NCBI RefSeq assembly: GCF_040412425.1
Contig: NC_089768.1
Span: 1,547,001 to 1,611,000 of the forward strand
Direction of reading: 5' to 3'
Length of the DNA: 64,000 bases
DNA from: Macrobrachium rosenbergii
Lineage: Eukaryota > Arthropoda > Malacostraca > Decapoda > Palaemonidae
A program made the position numbers and the translations under genes. The notes beneath the pieces are model-generated. The model had not been told where the DNA came from, searched no databases, and saw only the letters and a list, made by a program, of their open reading frames with translations. Each line of letters begins with the position of its first letter. Within the stretch, counting starts at the first letter, position 1. This document shows positions 36,740 to 48,249 of this stretch, piece after piece.

Positions 36740-37030
36740 GAGTAGAATATGGTGGTGTTACTGAAAGCGTTGATTGATATTGGTTGTAGCAGAAATGTGG
36801 TTTTCAAAAAGGCACATGAAAAAAATAAAAGAAAATGTAGTATGGAGGGAGGAATGTACTGGATATGTAACAGGGATTGGAGGATTGGAAGTAAAAGTGT
36901 GTACGAGGTTTGTTGAGTCGGGTACAGTTGCAGGAATAAGGCTGGAAGAGGATTTTTACATTGTGGATAAAGTGAATGAGAGGTATATGTTGCTGGGTAT
37001 GCATTTTTGAAGAAAAACAGGATAAAAGGG
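36740..37030 (+). pseudogene. Retropepsin-like protease relic of an LTR element
   Basis: Directly after the gag relic, a plus-strand frame reads ALIDIGCSRNVV, the retroviral-type aspartic protease active site with DTG changed to DIG. A second frame carries GTVAGIRLEEDFYIVDKVNE and ends YMLLGMHFL, the usual LLGxxFL end of such proteases. There is a frameshift between the two. The active-site change and frameshift indicate a dead gene. No RT follows; the next element is a MITE. Confidence 0.65.
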
Positions 37031-37279
37031 TACCCAGACCATGAAACGATAGATACAAATGGGGAGTGAAACGAGTGTGAAGTTGTATGTGGAGGAGGAT
37101 GGACAAATAAGTTTGAAGATGGTTTCTGGAGTGGAGGTGTATGCAATGGAGGACGTACAATTGCCAAGAGATTTGGGGAGTGTGCGGAGTGTGAAAGTAG
37201 GGTATTCAGTACCACCACACATGTATGGCAGCCTACCCTACATTATAAAGTATACTCTATACAGTACATACACGGTGTA

Positions 37280-37571
37280 CAGGCAGTCCCCGGTTATCAG
37301 CGGGGTTCTGTTTCTGAGGGTGTGATGATAACCGAAAATCGCCGCTAACCAAAAATCGGCGATTTCGGCACCTTTTCGGTGATTCTCGAGGGTTATCGGA
37401 GCCGAAAAGCGCTGATTTTTGGTTATCAGCGCCTCTGTTAGGTATGTATTGGCGCCGATAAGCGGAAATCTGCAATTTTCGGCAACAAAAATTGCCGATT
37501 TTCATCGCTAGACAAGCGCCATAAAAACGGATCACTGTTAATCGAGCCCGCCGTTAACCAGGGACTTCCTG
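37280..37571. mobile_element. MITE family 2, copy 1
   Basis: 292 bases between TA duplications (37278-37279 and 37572-37573). Terminal inverted repeats: CAGGCAGTCCCCGGTTATCA and, reversed at the right, CAGGAAGTCCCTGGTTAACG. The interior is rich in CGATTTTCGG-type inverted repeats and has no coding capacity. Tc1/mariner-like by target site. Confidence 0.85.
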
Positions 37572-37695
37572 TAGTAATTATTAATATCAGCTGATTCTGG
37601 AGGTTCATGCAGAGTGACTTACGATAATTCAATACAAAAGAGAAATTGAATAACAAACAAGAATTAGCTTAGATTACACTATGGTATATCGTATA

Positions 37696-38051
37696 CAATG
37701 AACACCCCGTATTCGCAGGGGATGCGTCCCACAACACCCCCCCAAAAATAGCTAAAATCCGAGAATACTTAAAACCCCTCTAAAAACACTTAGCACTGCC
37801 CATTTTGATAGTTTAAACACAGAAAAACCCTGTAAAAATGCATATACCTGAGTATTTTAATAGTTTTATCACAAAAAGTGCAATTATTCATGAAAATTAT
37901 ATGAAAATACAGTAATTAGTGAATACTTCTCAGTGAAAAATACCTCGAATGGGCGAATTTTCAGCGAATAATGGCTAGATATGTTCCACAGAGAAACCCG
38001 TGAATGCATGAGTCCGCGAATCATGAGAACGCGAAAACGGGGGGTTAACTG
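37696..38051. mobile_element. MITE family 1, copy 2
   Basis: 356 bases with TA on both sides. It is near full-length similar to the copy at 9728-10077, including AATACTTAAAACCCCTCTAA and ATGGCTAGATATGTTCCACA internally. Its left end is CAATGAACACCCCGTATTCG. It lies 122 bases after MITE family 2 copy 1. Confidence 0.85.
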
Positions 38052-39531
38052 TACATATACAGTAGCCTAGCCTACATTAAACTGTACTCTATATTCACAT
38101 ATCGTATCATACAAACATCAGCATGTCTCAGTCTTAATTAGAATACGAGACTTGTATGTATGATGATACAGTGTGTACTTATGTATGATGATACAGTGTG
38201 TACTTCGTCTTGAATAGCGTATAATGTGTTTGCTACCAAACTGAGTTTCCTTCGTAAAGAAACTTACAGTTTTGCATTTGGTGCCTGTTCTTTAGTGTAA
38301 AATATTAATGTTGCGTCATCTACCCAACCAATATTTTCGTTTTTGAAAGGCATAACTAAATCTCAAACGTGTGACAGAAATTGAGACACGTAGATATCAT
38401 CCTGGTCCATAAAGGTTAACTTTCTTTTTCCGAGTAGTGTTATAAACGTAACCTTGTATTCGCTCTGGACTGATTTTTTGAGAATGAAATGCACCAGCAA
38501 GTCTCAAATGATGTTTGATGAGTATTGAGATATGTATGTTAAAGGAATTGAGATATCTGTATAATGGTACTCTGTGTACGTCATAAATTTGTTCTTAAAA
38601 AATTAAATTGAACATATTATTACACTCTCCTTTGCAGAGAACTGAAAAATGTAAGGGTAGGAATACAGTGGGAGAGAATTGCAGATAAGAAACAAAATCA
38701 TGTTACTGGTTTGGCAATGGACACAATGTTTACATTCACCGGTGAAGGCGAAATCGTTGGTTAAACTACGCTGTCGGTAGTTAAACAATTGATTATGAGT
38801 TCGCTAATGTGAAATATGACAAATTAAACAAAACAATCAAAAACTGTCCTGAATGTTGAAGGCTTGAAGGCTACCGAAATCGGGGATAAAACATCACCAA
38901 ACTCCGGTCTCTGACCAGCAAATTTAAGAACAAAGCTGACAACCAGTCACCTGCACTAAACTGAAGCGCTAACCCATGAATTTTTTCATTTTATTATAAA
39001 AATGTCAATTTTATACATGCATATGTAACTTACCAAGTAATTAAATAGCTAAATCCCACATTGACAGGAGGTGGGAAGTATGGACATGTACTACTCAAAA
39101 AAAATTTACAAATGGAAATGCATTTGAAATAGATAAAAAGTTTGCATTGTGGTAATGCTTGTTGTAACCTTACCTGGGGAGAGAGCAAGAGCAGGAAGGT
39201 ACTGCCTCTCGGTCGTTGCTCATCTCGACCTGTAGGGACATGACCGGCAATGTTAGGAACTGCCCCTACTCCAGTGGGAGCTTTGTGGTCAGGGAGTACT
39301 CCTATGACTTGACAAAGATAAATAAAATAATTGCCCTTGCCCTGGGTGTGAGCATACACCAATCAACACACCATAAAAAACAATATTACCTGAACACCAA
39401 TTAAAAACTTATTACCCAACTGCAAAAACACAGATCGGACGGTGCTTCAGGTACCAAGTACCCCCTAGGCTTCCCAAAACTCAAGAACCTTAAACAAGGC
39501 TAGGAGACAGAGGAAAATAGAAGGATCACTC

Positions 39532-40380
39532 CTACCCCTCATTCCTAAGTGCCACGCCAGCCGCGGAGAATGGACCCAGCATACTGCAGTCCTCAAAAAC
39601 TGTCTCGACATCACATAAATAATGGTTGGCAAAGACCAAGCGACACTTCCAGTAAGTCAATTGGATAATTGCAGACAGAGGGAGATTGTGTTTGAAAGCC
39701 AACGATGTGGCTACCACCCGCACTTTATAGGCCTTTACCTCTAACAAAGGTAAACCATCTTCTTGAATCCCCAAGTGAGATTCCACGATAATGTCTTGCA
39801 AAAAAGAATGAAATAGCATTCTTGGAGAGAGGGCACAAAGGATTCTTAACTGAGCACTAGAGATTATGAAAATTCCCTCTGATATTCTTGGTTCTCTTGA
39901 GGTAATACCTCAATGCTCTCACCGGGCACAACACTCTCTCTTGATCCGAAGGTCCCACCAGTTCTGTAAGGCTCTGAATGGAAAAAGAACAAGGCCATGG
40001 ATTAGAAGGGTTCTCATTTTTAGCTAAGAGACCTAGAATGTACGTGCATAATGAGATCTCTTGGGAAAAACCAACTTGTTTATCCAGAGCATGCAGCTCA
40101 CTGGCTCGTTTTGCTGTGGCTAAGGTGATTACAAATGGAGTCTTTCTGGATAAATCTTGAAAAAAAAGATGTGTGAATTGGTTCAAAAGGAGGGCCTGAT
40201 AACCAATGTAGCACTATATCTAGGTTCCAAGACACTAGGAATTGATAATTCCATTCCAAGGTGTTACAGAATTTAACCAAGTCCAAAACGTCTGGGTTAG
40301 AGGAAATGTCTAAACCTCTATGCTTAAACACTGATTTCAGCATGGATCTGTACCCCTTGATCGTAGACATCGACAGGCCC
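39532..40380 (-). pseudogene. DIRS H tyrosine recombinase (His to Tyr, frameshifted)
   Basis: Core-binding part STIKGYRSMLKSVFKHRGLD, then catalytic part with Arg in ATAKRASELHAL, LLAKNENPSNPWP and ERVLCPVRALRYYLKRTK, and the nucleophile Tyr in FANHYLCDVE. The usual HEVR box reads YKVR (KAYKVRVVATS), so the conserved His is replaced. At least two frameshifts. It would have integrated the element's circular cDNA; this copy is dead. Confidence 0.8.
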
Positions 40381-40419
40381 CAGGAAGATCTCAGGTAGAG
40401 TAAAAATCAACTAGTTGGG

Positions 40420-41250
40420 CTATAGAGGTAGAAGAAGAAGAAATGTTATGTTCCTTACACCATCTGTGAAATACTGCCTACTTAGCTCGGTAGAGCTTGG
40501 AAGAAGATTTGCATCTACATCTCGCAATAGCATTTGCAACCTCTCTTGAAAACCCTTTTGCTCTGACAACCTTCCTGACAGTCTGAAGCCTGTCAGAGCG
40601 AGAGTGGACAAACCTTGATGAAACCAGTTGAAATGAGGTTGTCTGAGCAGATCTTTCCTCTGTGGAAGGAGTTGTGAAAATCCGATAGAAGTTTCAGAAG
40701 GTCCAGAAACCATTCCTTTCGAGGCCAAAAGGGGGCCACCAGAATCATCGATGTGTGATGGGAAGTCCTGAACTTGTTTTATTACTTCTCTCACTAAACT
40801 GAATGGAGGAAAGGCGAACACCTCCAGGTCTGACTAGTCCTGGAGCATCGCATCCATTGCCCACGCTTGAGTTTCGGGCGCTGGAGAGTAATACGTAGGG
40901 AGGCGATGGTTCCTGGACGTTGCAAACAAGTCTACCCATGGAGTCTTCCTGCTCCAACTGACCTTTAGGAAGAACTGTAAAGGCCTCACATGCAGTCTCC
41001 CCAACAACACGAACACCTCGATGGAGGAGAGGGTTCCTAGAAGGCTCATCAAATCGTTGGCAGAGCAGGACCGAAGATTCAGAAAGTGATGAATTTTTTG
41101 GATGCACGACTGCACTCTCGTCTGACAGAAAAGCCCAAAAAGTTCGAGAGTCTATCCTCATCCCCAAATAGACTATTGATTAAGAAGGAAATAGTTGGGA
41201 CTTTTCTTGGTTGATTAAAATGCCCAAATCCAGGGCTAACTGAGGAGCCA
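40420..41250 (-). pseudogene. DIRS H pol fragment (RT end and methylase-like region)
   Basis: Minus-strand pieces: LMSLLGTLSSIEVFVLLGRL and MRPLQF-like sequence from the RT/RNase H linker, then VDLFATSRNHRLPTYYSPAP with AWAMDAMLQD and FAFPPFSLVREVIKQ, the methylase-like end of DIRS polyproteins. The RNase H core between them is missing (jump at about 40960), so it is internally deleted. Confidence 0.7.
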
Positions 41251-41253
41251 GTA

Positions 41254-41572
41254 CAGGCAGTCCCCAGTTATCAGCGGGGGTTCCGTTCAGAGGGTGTGAT
41301 GATAACGATAACCGAAAATTGCTGCTAACTGAAAATTGCCGATTTTTGGGGCTTTTTCTGTGATTTTTGGGGCTTATCAGCGTCGAAAAGCACCGATTTT
41401 CGGTTGTCGGTGCCTCTGTTAGGTATGTATCAGTGCCAATACCCAATTATTGGCGCTGATAAGTGGGAATCGGCGATTTTTGGCATTGAAAATTGCCAAT
41501 TTTCGTCACTAGACAAACCCCATAAAACCGGATTGCCATTAACCAAGCCGGCCGTTAACTGGGGACTGACTG
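41254..41572. mobile_element. MITE family 2, copy 2
   Basis: 319 bases between TA duplications (41252-41253 and 41573-41574). Left end CAGGCAGTCCCCAGTTATCA, right end reversed CAGTCAGTCCCCAGTTAACG. Internal GATAACCGAAAATTGCTGCT is shared with copy 1. It is inserted between the pol and gag parts of DIRS H. Confidence 0.85.
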
Positions 41573-41574
41573 TA

Positions 41575-43213
41575 CTAGGATCGCCTTTGGGGTTCAGTGA
41601 TAGAAGAAGAGGATACAGTCTTCAAAGTTTGTTTAACAGAAGGCTCCAAAACAGGTTGACCCGCTGAAATAGGAATGTCTGAGTCAGACGAAACCTCAGA
41701 CATGTAATCCAACACTGGATGAGAACTGGAAGCCAATGGGATGTCGGAAGCTACTGCGCACACTGATCCCAGTGCATGCTTATGAGCCACTGGGAGCTCT
41801 GATCCCATGGGAGAAGTTGATCCCTTTGAACACTTATGAGCCAATTGGGGCTTGGGAGCCAATTGGCGCTTGGGAGCCACTGGGAGCTCGGTATCCAACA
41901 GGATCCTTTTGACACCTGCGAGGAATTGATGGCTGTTCATCCAAGACGTGCCTCTTCAAAGGCCTGAAGGAATCCTGAAACTGCCAACTGCATCCTTCCG
42001 GCTCAGAATCAGAACCACTGGAGGGTAAGGTGTGGTCCACTGGTACACCTTTCCAGCGCTTGGCTACCGAAACTTGGGAAAAATTAAGTATATCTTAGTT
42101 TAACCAGACCACTGAGCTGATTAACAGCTCTCCTAGGGCTGGCCCGAAGGATTAGATTTATTTTATGTGGCTAAGATCCAACTGGTTACCTAGCAACAAG
42201 ACCTACAGCTTATTGTGGAATCTGAACCACATTATGACAAGAAATGAATTTCTTTCACCAGTAATAAATTCCTCCAATTCTTCATTGGCCGGTCGGAGAG
42301 TCGAACACTGGGCCAACAGCGTGCTAACCGAGAGCTCTACCCACCCATCCAATGAAGAACCCATAACTTGGGAGGTAGCGACAAGTTCAGCTGAGGGAGC
42401 AACTACGGGCTACCAGGGCAGGGTGGGTACCAGTGACCTGGCAAGACAGGGCACTGGGGCTGGTACTGGGGTCCGAAGAACCCAAGGTAGTGGTTGCACC
42501 CGTGCAGTCAGCAATGGGACCAGCTACCATGGTACCCCTTGCGAGAGATCAGGGTTGGTACTGATAGCCTGGGTAGGTGGCCTACCGGGGTCAGTCCAGT
42601 ACACCGGCAGTCTGAAGAACCTCAGGTAGCGGTTGCACCCACGCTCTAAGCAATGGGAGCAGCGGTACCACTAGCAAGAGACCAGGGCTGGTACTGAAGG
42701 CCCAGGTAGGAGGCCTACCTGGGCTGGTAACTGTACACCAGGGGCCCTAAGAACCCCAGGCAGTGGTTGCACCTCTGCATTCAGCAATGGGAGTAAAGGT
42801 GCCATGGTACCACTAGTGACAGACCAGGCCTGGTACTGGTAGACTGGGTAGGCAGGCTACCAGGGTCAGTACCAGAACCCCACATAGCAGCTACACCTGT
42901 GCGCAGGGCAACGGGAGCACAAGGCAGCCTTCCTCTTCCTCTGCTTGTTACCCTTAGAAAACGAAGACAAAATTAACGATTTCCTTCTCATCTTCTTGAA
43001 TTTGCCACGCATGGCTTCAACAACAGTGTGTAGAGTAGAACAACACAGAGATGATGTATGTGGCAGTACCTGGGAACTTAATCCCAATACTGCATGAGGG
43101 GCTACGAAGGGAGTAGGAGCAGTCCTGCAGTTAGCAGACGCCGTGGCTGGTAAGTTATCCCAAACACGGTTGGAGCAGATACCAGCAAGCCCATCAAACC
43201 TAAGAGTGATCAT
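41575..43213 (-). pseudogene. DIRS H gag (frameshifted, low complexity)
   Basis: Minus-strand open pieces with Pro/Ser/Ala-rich repeats (LAPKPQLAHK, SELPVAHKH) and an upstream basic segment (MRGKFKKMRRKSLILSSFSK). Position before pol and composition fit DIRS gag; the cysteine motif was not found. There are irregular repeats of a roughly 100-base unit (for example GGCAGTCTGAAGAACCTCAGG / CCCTAAGAACCCCAGGCAGT) between 42480 and 42900. A SINE interrupts it. Confidence 0.45.
42090..42352 (-). mobile_element. SINE family 2, complete copy with tRNA head
   Basis: On the minus strand a tRNA-like head spans 42352-42285, with an A box around GGTAGAGCTCTCGGTTAGCA and B box GTTCGACTC. Then comes a body of about 190 bases starting AATGAAGAATTGGAGGAATT and ending CTCAGTGGTCTGGTTAA. 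ATGAAGAA-type sequence occurs on both sides of the head. This copy explains the headless ones at 10866, 23948 and 24091. It is nested in DIRS H gag. Confidence 0.8.
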
Positions 43214-43872
43214 TCATTAAGTTCAAAAGACACTCGGCTCTCCCGAGAAGCCTAGAGAGGCACATAACTCTCTAAGGCCCTCAGCCTCCACAGCACCTGA
43301 AAAAAGTCAGGTTAGATTGTTTATTAAACTCTGTCATGGTGTGACATAATAAATGAGGATCAACCTCAAAAGCAGAGAGAAACCAAATACAGTCTGTCCT
43401 TCCCTGGACAGTGCCTAATCCAGAGGTTTCCTCTTCAAAAGTGCTAAAGTGATTGAAGGGTTTGTATATATGTTGTATGGAAGAACACCCATACACCCTT
43501 GTTTCCGATTACTTTTGGAAAAGTTGCTCATGTTGGTAGCTGAGGATCAATTTCTCTCTCTCTCTGGCATTCTCACCCCCTCTCTCTTGACCCTTCTCTC
43601 TCTCAAAATGCCCTAAACTATTATGTGGAAATTAAACCTAATCTTACCAAAAATAGTTTATTCTGTAAAGCTAACAAACAAATTAAAAACTTGGTACAAT
43701 AATTAAGAAAAGAAAATGCTAAAAACACAAAAGGAAGTCCTTAAGTCATTGTTCCTTTTAAATGACCATTCCCACTGTGACTGTGTTACACGCATGTCTG
43801 TGCAGGTGTGTGTCCACCCCAATTAACCATGGTTCCATTGAAACATTCTGCCAAAGAAAGGAACCATCTCTA

Positions 43873-44352
43873 TTAAAAATCAAATATCACCCAGTTCATC
43901 AACACACAGCAACTCATCATAAAAATGTTAGACAATGGTAAAGGAACACTCACTAGAAAATCAGGTCTGTAAAGGTTAGTAACTTTCCAAGATCTACTCA
44001 CTCTCCAGCAAATGGGAATTCCAATTCCCAGCATGTCCAACACGTCCTTCCAATCTGGTTTATCACAAAAGAGCACAGTTTCACAAGCCTCTTCGCACCG
44101 AGCGTTTCCGTACCACACGAACAGATCCACATTTCTGTTTAACATGTCAGGAAATCCAACTAGAACCGGACCCCCCCGGCTTCTAGAGCAATCCATGCTG
44201 ACTCTACTTCTGCTACACATGAACAGTATCCAAAGTCCCTTCGACAAGGTTAACGATGCTGAATTTGCACCGAAAGTGGCCAGTCGTGCTCGGGCAGTGC
44301 TGAATCCGAAAACACCCAAGCATTCGCTTCCTGCCCTACCTGACCTCTGCAC
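43873..44352 (-). CDS. Unrecognised open frame, possibly not a gene
   Basis: A 159-codon open frame on the minus strand in a GC-richer island of intron 2. It contains several Cys residues and segments such as VDLFVWYGNARCEEACETVL and DKPDWKDVLDMLGIGIPIC. It matches none of the transposon families nearby, and I do not recognise a domain. A GTGAGT sequence lies near its 3' end and could be a splice donor. The opposite strand is also open for 147 codons (44012-44455), which weakens the case. It could be a nested-gene exon, an unknown element, or chance. Confidence 0.2.
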   Translation of the reverse strand: MQRSGRAGSECLGVFGFSTARARLATFGANSASLTLSKGLWILFMCSRSRVSMDCSRSRGGPVLVGFPDMLNRNVDLFVWYGNARCEEACETVLFCDKPDWKDVLDMLGIGIPICWRVSRSWKVTNLYRPDFLVSVPLPLSNIFMMSCCVLMNWVIFDF

Positions 44353-45471
44353 TGCATGTCATGCAGTTACATTCATAAAACATATAACACAAACAATCAC
44401 ACTTAAATATATCAATAAAATACACAATGAAAGAAAACAAACGACAGTCGGGTAGAGAAGTCCAGAGATGTCTTCACACACACACACAATGGTGGCTGAA
44501 AACAAAGTGGAATGCAGACCGACGAGTAGGCGGGGCTTCCCCCGTACCATTGGTGTCTGAAAGTTAAACAGCCATTCCAGCGTGCATCTGCAAGCTAAAT
44601 CCTATGTAAAGACCAAATGTTTGTATTTGCAAAGGAACAAATATATATCTGTAGTATCTGCTAAAATGCTTTACCATAATGCTTGAGTACTTTTGCAAAC
44701 TTCTGTACCTGTAAACACACATTGGAATGTAAACCATTGCTTTAAGCACATAGCCCCTTGATAGTCTCATTATTCCAGTAATTACCCAATGTGGTCCATT
44801 ACTCATTTAAAAGACCTCTTGGGATTTTTGGTAAACAATCCTCCCTCAAGCAGCTACTCAGGTTAATATAACGGGTTCTGTGTTGTAACAAATCCAATTT
44901 ATGTCAAGTTTTGTGATTTGCAAAATTTTAATTAACTTTTTTCATTACATTAGGAAAAAATGCCATTCCTCCTGAACCATTCCAAGTTGCATCTGAATCA
45001 TTTATGCAAAGAATGAATAGTTTTCACCAACAGGGGCACTCAGGGATTTGGATGCATGCTCTGAGAAGAGAGAAGAAAGACTTTCTTCTGTGATACTTCT
45101 GCAGATGACTACTACTGAAGATATGGCAATTTGTATGTGAAAAGCATTTCATTTTTTTTTTTTTAAATAAAAATGACATTTTTATAATAAGATTTTATAT
45201 CATACTTACCTGTTGTTTGCATATAGCTGTAATTCTCGGTCTCGACAGAAAATTCAAAACTGGCGGTTCCGCTAATATATGGTCAGGTGATACGACTACC
45301 CCGCCCTCTACCGGGGTACCTGGATCCATTTCCATCAACAACTAATCATATTTTCTATGTCCCCTTGTCCCTTGCGGGGAGGCGGGTGGGAATGTTTTAT
45401 ATGTAAACAACAGGTAAGTATGATATAAAATCTTATTTTATCATAAAAATGATATTTTAATGATAAAATAA

Positions 45472-45640
45472 AGTTTGTTCATACTTACCTGGCAGATATA
45501 TATATAGCTGTATTCTCCGAAGGTCCGACAGAATTTCAAATTTCGCGGCACACGCAGTGGCCGGTCAGGTGGTTAGTACCCATTCCCGCCGCTGGGAGGC
45601 GGGTATCAGGAACCATTCCCATTTTCTATTCAGATTTTCT
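45472..45640. repeat. Terminal inverted repeat of DIRS D, low-coordinate copy
   Basis: Pairs with 51731-51899. It contains ACTTACCTGGCAGATATATA, i.e. CAGGTAAGT on the other strand, and TGTATTCTCCGAAGGTCCGA. Similarity between the arms stops at AGAAAATCTGAATAG. Confidence 0.9.
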
Positions 45641-46199
45641 AACGCCACTGTCTCCTGAGGGGAGGAGGGAGGGCAATATAAATATATATATCTGCCAGGT
45701 AAGTATGAACAAACTTTATTTTATCATTAAAATATCATTTTGTTCATGAGACTTACCTGCCAGATATATATATAGCTGAATACCACCTTTGGAGGGGGTA
45801 GAGACAGCCAAGAAATAGGAAAAAACCAATTATTGGTAAAATTATTTTGGTTCCTTATCTGATAGCGTAGCTGACTGAGTGGTTACTGTCACTCTAGTCT
45901 GCTTCTGCTTTACTAGAGACCCCAGCGAGGTAGTGACCTATATAGCTGGCGACTTCTAGATGATCTGTCAACGGGGCGTGACCACAATGTGACTAGATCA
46001 TAGCCCATACAAAGAGGACAAAAGAGCATTACTAACCACCTAACCAACACCTAAAGCGTTAGTTTGCAAAGGATTGGGAAGACTGCCTCCAGTAGTCGAC
46101 CCAACAACCACAAAAACACAATTAAAAAGGGGATAGGATCAGAGTTACCCCCTGTCCCCAAGGTTGCTGAAGCAGCAATGTATGGTCCCAGCGAAAAGC

Positions 46200-47060
46200 A
46201 ATTTCGTATGCTACCTAAACATCTTGCCAAGAGTGTGAGGCAAACACCGAATTGACTTCGCCAAAATGTGGCACTAAAAATGTCACTGAGTACCATATTT
46301 TCTTGAACGCCATGGAGGTAGCAACTGCCCTCACCTCGTGAGCGTTAACTCTCAACAACTTGAAGTTGGAGTCGTCACAACTAGAGTGTGCGCCCTTAAT
46401 GACGTTCCTAATGAAGAATGCCAGTGCATTCTTCGACATAGGTTTAACTGGTTGCCTCACAGAACACCATAAAACATCCAATGGACCACGAGTGTCCTGT
46501 GTTCTTTTAAGGTAGTACTTGAGAGCTCTAACTGGACATAGAACTCCCTCAGGTTCCTGTCCAATAAGGTCTGCTAAACCTTTAATTTCAAAGTGTCTAG
46601 GCCAAGGGTTAGAAGACCTATCATTCTTAGCCAAGAACTTAGGGCTTAAAGAATAGACAGCATTGTGTTCCTTGAAGCCCACATGACGGCCTCAACTTCT
46701 CTCACTCTCTTCTTCGCCAGAGCAGGGAATGCCGTTTTCGAGTAACATCCTTAAGAGATGCAGAGTGGAGAGGCTCAAAAGGACTAAACATCAAAAACTT
46801 GAGCATTACGTCCAAGTTCCAAGCAGGGGAAATCAGCTGAGGAACCTTGGACGTCTTGAAAGAGCTCAAAGATCGTGGAGGTCCTTATTGTCAGACAAAG
46901 CTAATCCTCTGTGTCTGAATACAATCGAAAGCATGCTCCGATAACACTTGATAGTCGGAACTGCTATATCGAGTTTTTCTCTTAAGTAAAGGAGAAAATC
47001 CACAACCTGGCTCACAGTGATAGAGGAAGAGGAAAAGCCCTTCTTTCTACACCAACCTTT
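46200..47060 (-). pseudogene. DIRS D tyrosine recombinase (nucleophile Tyr lost)
   Basis: Minus-strand catalytic domain with Arg in AKKRVREVEA, LSPKFLAKNDRSSNPWPRHF, EGVLCPVRALKYYLKRTQDT and the intact NAHEVRAVATSMAF box. The nucleophile position, SHYL in related copies, reads SHSW (about 46222), so Tyr is replaced by Ser. The core-binding part upstream (to about 47060) is frameshifted. Inactive copy. Confidence 0.8.
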
Positions 47061-47099
47061 GAAGGTTGCTCACTTCGCTAGATATATCCTTTAGATGAA

Positions 47100-48150
47100 G
47101 AACTTCTGGCTCTAGCGATGGCCCGTGCCACCTGGCCAGAAAAAACCCCTTCGCTCTGACCAAGTTTCGATAGTCTGAAAGCAGTCAGGTTCAGAGCGGG
47201 AGATTCAAAGATATCTCGTGAAGTGGGTTTGTATGAGCAGGTCTGCTCTCATAGGAAGGGTCCTCGGAACGTCTACCAACCAGAAGAGAAACTCCGAGAA
47301 CCAGTGGTTCAAGGCCAAAACATGGGGATGAGAGTCATCCTCGTCCCTTGTGAGGCCGCGAACTTGCGTATGACTTCTCCCAGAATTTAGAACGGGAAAA
47401 AGGCGAAACATCTATTCCCGTCAATCCCAGGGAAGAGCAACTATCGCAACTGCCCCAGGGTCGAGTACAGATGAGCTTTACAGAGGAGCCTCGCTGTTCT
47501 TGAGGTCGTGAAAATATCCACAAGATGGCGACCCCAAAATTTCCAAAAATCTTGGCAAACCTCCTGATGAAGGGTCCATTCCTTTGGCAGGAGTTGATGG
47601 CGCCAACAGAGCAGGTCTGCTCGAACATTTTCGACCTCTGCCACAAAACTTGTGAGAATCGAAATGTTGCGAGCATAGGCTCAAAGAATAATCTCTCTTG
47701 CAAGGCTGAACAGGGAACAAGTATTGTCCGAGTTTGCTAGAACTACACGATTGCAAACTTGGACTCAAGAATTGGCGAGCTAAAAGATAGCCGCCAAATC
47801 TTGAAGTCGATGTGCCAGGACACCTGTTCCTCTCTCCAGGTTCCTAACACTTTCTCTCCCTCTAGTGTTGCCCCCCAACCTGTTGAAGACCCGTCGGAAA
47901 AACAACACTAGGTTGGGGTTCAGAAGCTTGAGGGAGATCCCTTCCTGCAATTCCGTTGGATCGAGCCACCACCACAGATCCTCTTTATATAAGGAAGAAT
48001 TCTCAATTCCTCTTTCAAGTCTTCCTTGCTTTGTCAGTTCTCCAACAAAAGAACTGAAGAGGCCTGAGATGCAGACTCCCAGAAAACAAACTTCTCCAGC
48101 GAGGAAATGGTCCCCAGCAGACTCATTCCTTCCTTCACCTAGCATGTTTC
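47100..48150 (-). pseudogene. DIRS D RNase H and methylase-like region (broken)
   Basis: Fragments on the minus strand include LRADLLCWRHQLLPKEWTLH followed by EVCQDFWKFWG and VDIFTTSRTARLLCKA (RNase H end and VDLFAT block), then SRSKFWEKSYASS and LALNHWFSEFLFWLVD. Upstream at 48145-47780, the RT/RNase H linker FLAGEVCFLGVCISG-type and LWWWLDPTELQEGISLKLLN are readable. Stops and frameshifts are frequent. Confidence 0.7.
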
Positions 48151-48249
48151 CTTTTCCAAGAAGGCCGAAACTTTTTCGTACATAGAAGTTGCCGTTCTTG
48201 CGACGGAGACACTATAAAAGCCGCTGAATAGATCTGAATTCCCAGACAC

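Larger units (their letters stand above)
38996..43240 (-). mobile_element. DIRS-type retrotransposon H (degenerate)
   Basis: The minus-strand coding order is gag (about 43213-41575), partial pol (41250-40420) and recombinase (40380-39532). The low-coordinate side begins TTATTATAAAAATGTCAATT and ACTTACCAAGTAATTAAATAGCTAAATCCCACATTGA, like the internal junction of DIRS C and E. No complete inverted repeats were found, and much of RT is missing. A family 2 MITE (41254-41572) and a SINE (42090-42352) are nested in it. Confidence 0.75.
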
